From positions 4,950 to 40,902 of the forward strand of contig NZ_CM001466.1 in assembly GCF_000231055.2 (NCBI RefSeq): a DNA stretch of 35,953 bases. Reading direction: 5' to 3'. The position numbers and the translations under genes were made by a program. Shown one piece after another: positions 30,997-35,953 of this stretch; the stretch's first letter is position 1; each line of letters starts with the position of its first letter. The notes beneath the pieces are model-generated. The model did not search any database. It saw only the letters and a list, made by a program, of their open reading frames with translations, and was not told the origin of the DNA. The stretch comes from Saccharomonospora azurea NA-128 (GTDB taxonomy: Bacteria; Actinomycetota; Actinomycetes; Mycobacteriales; Pseudonocardiaceae).

Positions 30997-32235
30997 GTGG
31001 GAACGCGACCTCGAGTCGTTCTCGGTGTCGGGGGCGGCATCGCCGCCTACAAGGCGTGCGAGGTGCTGCGCGGACTCACCGAGACCGGGCACGACGTCCG
31101 TGTCGTCCCCACCGCCGCCGCCCTGAACTTCGTCGGGGCCGCCACCTTCGAGGCGTTGTCGGGGCATCCCGTGCACACCGGGGTGTTCTCCCAGGTTCCC
31201 GAGGTGCAGCACGTGCGGGTCGGCCAGGAGGCCGACCTGGTGCTGGTGGTGCCCGCGACGGCGGACCTGCTGGCGAAGGCGGCGCACGGGCTCGCCGACG
31301 ACCTGCTCACCAACACGCTGCTGACCGCACGGTGTCCGGTGGCGTTCTTCCCCGCCATGCACACCGAGATGTGGGAGCACCCGGCGACGCAGGACAACGT
31401 GGCGTTGCTGAGGTCACGCGGCGCCGTGGTCACCGAGCCGGACTCGGGTCGGCTGACCGGCAAGGACACCGGCAAGGGCCGCCTCGCCGATCCGCGGGAG
31501 ATCGTCGACCTGGCCCGTCTGCTGCTCGCGCGTCCCGACGCGCTGCCCCGCGACCTCGACGGGGTCCGGATCGTGGTGTCGGCGGGCGGGACCCGGGAAC
31601 AGCTGGACCCGGTGCGCTTCCTCGGCAACCGATCGTCCGGCAAGCAGGGCTACGCGCTCGCCCGGGTCGCCGCGCAGCGAGGGGCCGAGGTGACGCTCGT
31701 CGCCGCGCACACGGTGGCGCTGCCCGACCCGGCCGGAGTGCGCGTGGCGCGCGTGTCGACGGCCGCCGAGCTGGAGAGCGCCGTGAACGCGGCCTCGCTG
31801 GACGCCGACGTCGTCGTGATGGCCGCGGCGGTCGCGGACTTCCGTCCCGCCGCCCGAGCCGAGCACAAGATCAAGAAAAAGGACGACGGATCGGCTCCGA
31901 CCGTGGTGTTGGAGCGCAACCCGGACATCCTCGCCGGCCTCGTGGCACGCAGGCGGCCCGGCCAGCTGCTGGTGGGGTTCGCGGCGGAGACCGGCGACGA
32001 GCACGGCAGTGTCCTCGACCACGCCCACAAGAAGTTGAAGCGCAAGGGCGTCGACCTGCTCGTCGTGAACGCCGTCGGCGAGGGCCGCGCGTTCGAGGTC
32101 GACGAGAACACCGGGTGGCTGCTGTCGGCCGACGGTGCCGAGCAGCGCATCCCGTTGGGCGCCAAGACCGAGCTCGCGACCACCGTGTGGGACGCCGTGT
32201 CGGAGCTGCTGCGGGAGAGTGGGCGGCCCCAGTAG
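30997..32235 (+). CDS. coaBC: Bifunctional CoaBC (phosphopantothenoylcysteine synthetase/decarboxylase)
   Basis: CoaBC joins cysteine to phosphopantothenate and decarboxylates the product during coenzyme A synthesis. It is 412 aa. The N-terminal flavin-dependent CoaC part (1-180) has GGGIAAYKA, H72 in VQHVRVG, VVPATADLLAK and PAMHTEMW. The C-terminal CoaB part has SAGGTREQLDPVRFLGNRSSGKQ (N211, K216) and AAAVADFRP. In the CoaC substrate loop, where E. coli has ACGD, the sequence reads LTGKDTGKGR, so the usual Cys is missing; mycobacterial CoaBC reads similarly. GTG start 7 nt after rpoZ. Confidence 0.95.
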   Translation: MGTRPRVVLGVGGGIAAYKACEVLRGLTETGHDVRVVPTAAALNFVGAATFEALSGHPVHTGVFSQVPEVQHVRVGQEADLVLVVPATADLLAKAAHGLADDLLTNTLLTARCPVAFFPAMHTEMWEHPATQDNVALLRSRGAVVTEPDSGRLTGKDTGKGRLADPREIVDLARLLLARPDALPRDLDGVRIVVSAGGTREQLDPVRFLGNRSSGKQGYALARVAAQRGAEVTLVAAHTVALPDPAGVRVARVSTAAELESAVNAASLDADVVVMAAAVADFRPAARAEHKIKKKDDGSAPTVVLERNPDILAGLVARRRPGQLLVGFAAETGDEHGSVLDHAHKKLKRKGVDLLVVNAVGEGRAFEVDENTGWLLSADGAEQRIPLGAKTELATTVWDAVSELLRESGRPQ

Positions 32236-32281
32236 GCTTCAGTCGCATCGACACGTCGAGTGAGGATGGGGCGAAGGTCCG

Positions 32282-33496
32282 GTGTGTGCGTCGAACCGCA
32301 GGTTGTTCACGTCGGAGTCGGTGACCGAGGGGCATCCCGACAAGGTCTGTGACTCGATCAGCGACTCGATTCTGGACGCGTTGCTGAGCAAGGACGCGAA
32401 CAGCCGCGTCGCGGTCGAGACCCTGATCACGACCGGGCAGGTCCAGGTCGCCGGTGAGGTGACCACCGAGGCCTACGCCGACATCCCGACGATCGTGCGC
32501 GATCGCGTCCTGGAGATCGGCTACGACTCGTCGGCGAAGGGCTTCGACGGTGCGTCGTGCGGGGTCAACGTGGCCATCGGTTCGCAGTCGCCCGACATTG
32601 CCCAGGGTGTGGACGCCGCGTACGAGACCCGGGTCGGCGAACACGATCCCGGCCACGTCGACGAGTTGGACCGCCAGGGCGCGGGCGATCAGGGTCTGAT
32701 GTTCGGCTACGCGTGCTCGGACACCCCGGAGCTGATGCCGCTGCCCATCGCGTTGGCCCACCGGCTCGCCCGGCAGTTGACGGCCGTCAGGAAGGACGGC
32801 GTGCTGCCGTACCTGCGGCCGGACGGCAAGACGCAGGTGACCATCGAGTACGAGGGCGACCGCCCGGTGCGGCTGGACACCGTGGTCATCTCCAGCCAGC
32901 ACGCCGAGGGCATCGACCTCGACAAGCTCCTCGCCGTGGACGTCGCGGAGCACGTGGTGGGTCCGGTGCTGCGGGAGATGGACTGGGAGCAGGAGGACAC
33001 CCGCCTCCTCGTGAACCCGACGGGGCGGTTCGTGGTGGGTGGTCCGATGGGTGACGCGGGCCTGACCGGGCGCAAGATCATCGTGGACACCTACGGCGGT
33101 ATGGCGCGCCACGGTGGTGGTGCGTTCTCGGGCAAGGACCCGTCGAAGGTGGACCGCTCGGCGGCGTACGCGATGCGCTGGGTCGCCAAGAACATCGTCG
33201 CCGCAGAACTCGCGGGCCGGGTCGAGGTGCAGGTGGCGTACGCGATCGGGAAGGCGGCGCCGGTGGGGTTGTTCGTCGAGACGTTCGGCACCGAGAAGGT
33301 GGATCCGGCCAAGATCCAGGCCGCGATCACGGAGGTGTTCGACCTGCGTCCGGCGGCCATCATCCGGGATCTGGACCTGTTGCGTCCGATCTACGCGCCG
33401 ACGGCCGCCTACGGTCACTTCGGCCGGACCGACGTCGACCTGCCGTGGGAACGCACCGACCGCGTCGACGAGCTTCGCGCCGCTGTCGGAGCGTGA
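32282..33496 (+). CDS. metK: S-adenosylmethionine synthase
   Basis: MetK makes SAM from methionine and ATP. It is 404 aa, the normal length. Signatures are [16 protein letters not shown] at the N-terminus, [12 protein letters not shown] and [19 protein letters not shown]. The GTG at 32282 is chosen because the family motif follows directly; a short AAGG is upstream. The 46-nt gap after coaBC is too short for a SAM riboswitch. TAGGCT (32233-32238) overlaps the coaBC stop and could be a -10. Confidence 0.96.
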   Translation: MCASNRRLFTSESVTEGHPDKVCDSISDSILDALLSKDANSRVAVETLITTGQVQVAGEVTTEAYADIPTIVRDRVLEIGYDSSAKGFDGASCGVNVAIGSQSPDIAQGVDAAYETRVGEHDPGHVDELDRQGAGDQGLMFGYACSDTPELMPLPIALAHRLARQLTAVRKDGVLPYLRPDGKTQVTIEYEGDRPVRLDTVVISSQHAEGIDLDKLLAVDVAEHVVGPVLREMDWEQEDTRLLVNPTGRFVVGGPMGDAGLTGRKIIVDTYGGMARHGGGAFSGKDPSKVDRSAAYAMRWVAKNIVAAELAGRVEVQVAYAIGKAAPVGLFVETFGTEKVDPAKIQAAITEVFDLRPAAIIRDLDLLRPIYAPTAAYGHFGRTDVDLPWERTDRVDELRAAVGA

Positions 33497-33506
33497 CGGT
33501 GCGCCA

Positions 33507-33518
33507 CCCCTTCGGGGG
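33507..33518 (+). terminator. Small UUCG hairpin after metK
   Basis: CCCC-TTCG-GGGG forms a 4-bp stem closed by a stable UUCG tetraloop, 10 nt past the metK stop, with no U-tract. The stem is short, so termination is only a possibility. Confidence 0.3.
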
Positions 33519-33537
33519 CCGAGTGGGTGGAGTGGCT

Positions 33538-33543
33538 TAAACT
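33538..33543 (+). promoter_or_regulatory. Candidate -10 of the acyltransferase gene
   Basis: TAAACT (TANNNT) ends 9 nt before the ATG at 33553, and no Shine-Dalgarno is visible, so the transcript would have almost no leader. Confidence 0.35.
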
Positions 33544-33552
33544 CCCGAACTC

Positions 33553-34695
33553 ATGGTGCAGGCGCAGGAGGTCGTGGCGAGCCCGGTGGCGGCGGCCGAG
33601 ACCGAGAAGGCCAAACCCCGCAAACCGCGCTACATCAGCTGGGATGCGGTGCGCGTGGTCGGCATCTTCGCGGTGCTGGCCTTCCACGCGACGCTGCTGG
33701 CGCCGTTGAACCTGCCGGGCCTCGATCTGCCGCCCGAGCCGCTGCGAATGGACTTCCCGTTCGGAGCCTCGGTCCTCATCACCGTGTCGGGCTACTTCGC
33801 GGCGATGACGATCGGCAAGCACCCCTCGCTGAGGTGGTGGCTGCGCAGGCTCGCGCGCCTGTTGCCCGCGTTCTGGGTCGCCGTGGTGGTCATCTTCGTG
33901 ACGACCCAGCTGCTGGCGCCCGAGGGGCTGCCCCGGCACACCTACGGCGACCTGCTCGGCAACCTCGCGCTGGTGCACCTGCTGGTGCCCGACGTCGCCT
34001 ACATCGACCTGGCGCACTGGACCGTGCCGGTGCAGGTGGCGGGCTTCACCGCCATCGCCCTCTTCGCGGCGAGCAAGCGGGTGCGCGGCACCGTGGCGTC
34101 CGCGGTGATGTGGGCGGTGCTGCTCGTGCCGCTCGCGATCCGGTACCTGTTCATGGGACCGGGCGACGTCGTGCCGATGTGGCTCTCCATCGCGATGGAC
34201 GGCACCGGACTCAACCGGGCGCACCTGCTGATCGCGGGTTTCGCCATCTACCGCTGGTCGAAGAAGCGCATGAGCTTCACGCAGCTCTACCTGATGCTCA
34301 TCGCGGTGTTGATGGCCCACAGCATGCATCCGCCCGCCAACGACGCCGTCCTGCCCTACGCGGTGGCCATGGTGCTCATCTGCGTGGCGGCCTACGCGCC
34401 GGCGTGGAACGGCCGGGTCTTCACGGCGCTGGAGCGGCCGATCCGCTGGCTCGCCGGCATCTCCTACGGCGTGTACCTCATGCACTACGTGATGGGCACC
34501 ATCGTCGCCCGGCATCTCGCCGACCTGGGTGTGCCGTGGTGGGGCTGGGTGCCCGCGTGGTTCGCGGCGGCCATCCTGCTCGGGTGGGCGTTGACGAGGC
34601 TCGTGGAACAGCCCGCGTTCGACCTCCTGAACAAGTGGATCACCCCGAAGCGGCAGCCCGTTCCGTCGACGGAACCCGCCCGCCCCTCCGTGTGA
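33553..34695 (+). CDS. Membrane acyltransferase, family 3
   Basis: A 380-aa polytopic protein of the acyltransferase-3 family, which O-acylates surface sugars, lipids or antibiotics. A cytoplasmic N-terminus rich in Ala, Lys and Arg (1-30) precedes the first helix, WDAVRVVGIFAVLAFHATLL, with the family's catalytic-type His. About ten membrane helices follow. SYGVYLMHYVMG (about 305-316) is the typical late motif. The acceptor is unknown, and the neighbours (metK, priA) give no clue. The start matches a near-leaderless promoter. Confidence 0.86.
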   Translation: MVQAQEVVASPVAAAETEKAKPRKPRYISWDAVRVVGIFAVLAFHATLLAPLNLPGLDLPPEPLRMDFPFGASVLITVSGYFAAMTIGKHPSLRWWLRRLARLLPAFWVAVVVIFVTTQLLAPEGLPRHTYGDLLGNLALVHLLVPDVAYIDLAHWTVPVQVAGFTAIALFAASKRVRGTVASAVMWAVLLVPLAIRYLFMGPGDVVPMWLSIAMDGTGLNRAHLLIAGFAIYRWSKKRMSFTQLYLMLIAVLMAHSMHPPANDAVLPYAVAMVLICVAAYAPAWNGRVFTALERPIRWLAGISYGVYLMHYVMGTIVARHLADLGVPWWGWVPAWFAAAILLGWALTRLVEQPAFDLLNKWITPKRQPVPSTEPARPSV

Positions 34696-34732
34696 GGCGG
34701 GCACACCCACCGGGTCTGGTAAAGAAGGACGG

Positions 34733-35953
34733 ATGAGCCGTTCGGACACCGACCCGCTGTGGGAGTTGCCGCAGCCGCCGTCGGCGGAGTCGCGGGCGCG
34801 GTCGGATCGTCCGGCGGCGTCACCGGGGAGAGCGGCGAGGGCCGCGAAGAGCGCGAAGGGTTCGCGGTCCTCGCGCGGCGCCAAGGGCAAGCGGCAGCCC
34901 GCCGACACCGACCCGATCGCGCGCGTGCTCGTCGACGTTCCGCTGGCACACCTCGACCGGACCTTCGACTACCAGGTGCCGCGGGAGCTCGCCGAGACCG
35001 CGGTGCCGGGATGCCGCGTGCGGGTGCGGTTCGCGGGTCAGCTCGTGGACGGCTACCTGCTGGAGCGGGCGGCGACCAGCGACTACACGCGCAGGCTCGC
35101 GTTCCTGGAGCGCGTCGTCTCGCCCGAGCGCGTCCTGCCTCCCGCGCTGCTGCGCGTGTGCCAGGCGGTCGCCCGCCGGTACGGGGGCACGCTCGCCGAC
35201 GTGGTGCGCCTGGCGGTGCCCCCTCGGCATGCGCGGGTGGAAGCAGAGCCGCCGCGTCCACCCGCCGCGGTGGCCTCGGCACCCGACCCCTCCGGTTGGC
35301 GTGCCTACCCGCGTGGACCGGCGTTCTTCTCGGCCGTGCGCGACGGGAAGGCGGCGCGCGCGGTGTGGCAGGCGCGTCCCGGGGAGGACTGGCCCCGTAG
35401 ATTGGCCGAGCTCGCCACCGCGGTCGCCGCCGGAGGGCGCGGCGCGGTGCTCGTCGTGCCCGATCACCGTGACGTCGCTCGCGTGCACGCCGCGTGCGCG
35501 GCACTCGCCGGGGACGACAGTGTCGTGGCGTTGTCGGCCGGACTGGGGCCCGCGGAGCGGTACCGCCGATGGCTGGCCGTGGTGCGCGGTGCGGTGCGCA
35601 TCGTGGTGGGGACGCGCGCGGCGATGTTCGCGCCGGTCGCCGACCCCGGGCTCTACGTCGTGTGGGACGACGGCGACGACCTGCACGTCGACCCGCACGC
35701 GCCGTACCCGCAGGTGCGCGACGTGCTGCTGCTGCGCGCCCACACCGACGCCGCGTCGGTGCTGGTGGCCGGTCATTCGCGCACGGCCGAAGCGCAGCTG
35801 CTGGTGGAGACCGGGTGGGCGCACTCGATCGTCGCCCCGCGCGAGGAGCTGCGCGCGCACGCGCCGCGGGTGACCCCGACGGGGGAGGACTTCGACGTGG
35901 CCCGCGACGAGGCGGCGCGCGCCGCCCGGCTGCCCGCGGTCGCGTTTGAAGCC
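34733..35953 (+). CDS. priA: Replication restart protein PriA, degenerate (3' end outside window)
   Basis: PriA recognises abandoned replication forks and reloads the replisome. The frame stays open from the ATG at 34733 (GAAGGA upstream) to the window edge, 407 codons. A basic low-complexity leader (residues 20-58) precedes the 3'-DNA-end-binding domain (ARVLVDVPLAHLDRTFDYQVP, VRVRFAGQLVDGYLL). Where helicases have GxTGSGKT the sequence reads GGRGAVLVVPDHRD, and the DEEH position reads VVWDDGDDLH, so ATPase motifs are degenerate. This is known for actinobacterial PriA, which is thought not to be an active helicase. Confidence 0.9.
   Translation, partial: MSRSDTDPLWELPQPPSAESRARSDRPAASPGRAARAAKSAKGSRSSRGAKGKRQPADTDPIARVLVDVPLAHLDRTFDYQVPRELAETAVPGCRVRVRFAGQLVDGYLLERAATSDYTRRLAFLERVVSPERVLPPALLRVCQAVARRYGGTLADVVRLAVPPRHARVEAEPPRPPAAVASAPDPSGWRAYPRGPAFFSAVRDGKAARAVWQARPGEDWPRRLAELATAVAAGGRGAVLVVPDHRDVARVHAACAALAGDDSVVALSAGLGPAERYRRWLAVVRGAVRIVVGTRAAMFAPVADPGLYVVWDDGDDLHVDPHAPYPQVRDVLLLRAHTDAASVLVAGHSRTAEAQLLVETGWAHSIVAPREELRAHAPRVTPTGEDFDVARDEAARAARLPAVAFEA

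Noticed and set aside
32236-32281. SAM riboswitch before metK
   Set aside because: The gap is 46 nt and shows no conserved SAM aptamer core.

Overview
This window is a high-GC, densely packed chromosome segment from an actinobacterium. Gene order, GTG starts, the 4-nt GTGA/ATGA stop-start overlaps and a BldD homologue point to a filamentous member such as Pseudonocardiaceae (Saccharomonospora/Amycolatopsis-like). The genus is inferred; the class is well supported. No rRNA, tRNA, CRISPR array, transposase or phage gene was seen. No gene-free stretch exceeds about 300 bases; the longest are 11120-11408 and 29464-29734.

Layout. (1) 1-2554: the 3' part of mltG (cell-wall lytic transglycosylase, entering from the left edge) overlapping aroE. 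(2) 2555-11119: an accessory block separating aroE from the rest of the shikimate cluster. It holds a secreted EEP-family phosphodiesterase, a D-2-hydroxyacid dehydrogenase, a serine hydrolase, a coupled operon (two-TM protein, phosphoribosyltransferase, alpha/beta hydrolase), a phosphotransferase system split over two divergent operons (GntR regulator-EIIC-HPr and EIIB-EIIA) around a DasR-type operator, and a Tat/lipobox Rieske protein. (3) 11409-15377: a prepilin peptidase, then aroC-aroK-aroB-aroQ. (4) 15458-19727: a beta-propeller lipoprotein, a convergent four-TM protein, then pepP-efp-nusB. (5) 19728-20685: a 24-bp tandem repeat array, bldD on the minus strand, and the pyr leader with a PyrR-binding hairpin. 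(6) 20686-29463: the de novo pyrimidine operon pyrR-pyrB-pyrC-(membrane protein)-carA-carB-pyrF. (7) 29735-35953: mihF-gmk-rpoZ-coaBC-metK, a membrane acyltransferase, and the 5' part of priA.

How the genes work together. aroE, aroB, aroQ, aroK and aroC cover shikimate-pathway steps from DAHP to chorismate, except DAHP synthase and EPSP synthase, which are not here. carAB, pyrB, pyrC and pyrF cover UMP synthesis except dihydroorotate dehydrogenase and orotate phosphoribosyltransferase. PyrR probably controls the operon by binding an RNA hairpin next to the first Shine-Dalgarno. The PTS genes supply HPr, EIIA, EIIB and EIIC for an amino-sugar or glucose-type sugar but no Enzyme I, and are probably repressed by the adjacent DasR-like protein.

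The most unusual structure is at the pyrB-pyrC junction (22183-22385). The 8-nt overlapping stop/start has been duplicated twice, giving two micro-ORFs of 25 and 38 codons between pyrB and pyrC. Each is joined to its neighbours by the same SD-GTGACTGA overlap. A second stop-codon-duplicating tandem repeat lies at the 3' end of bldD.
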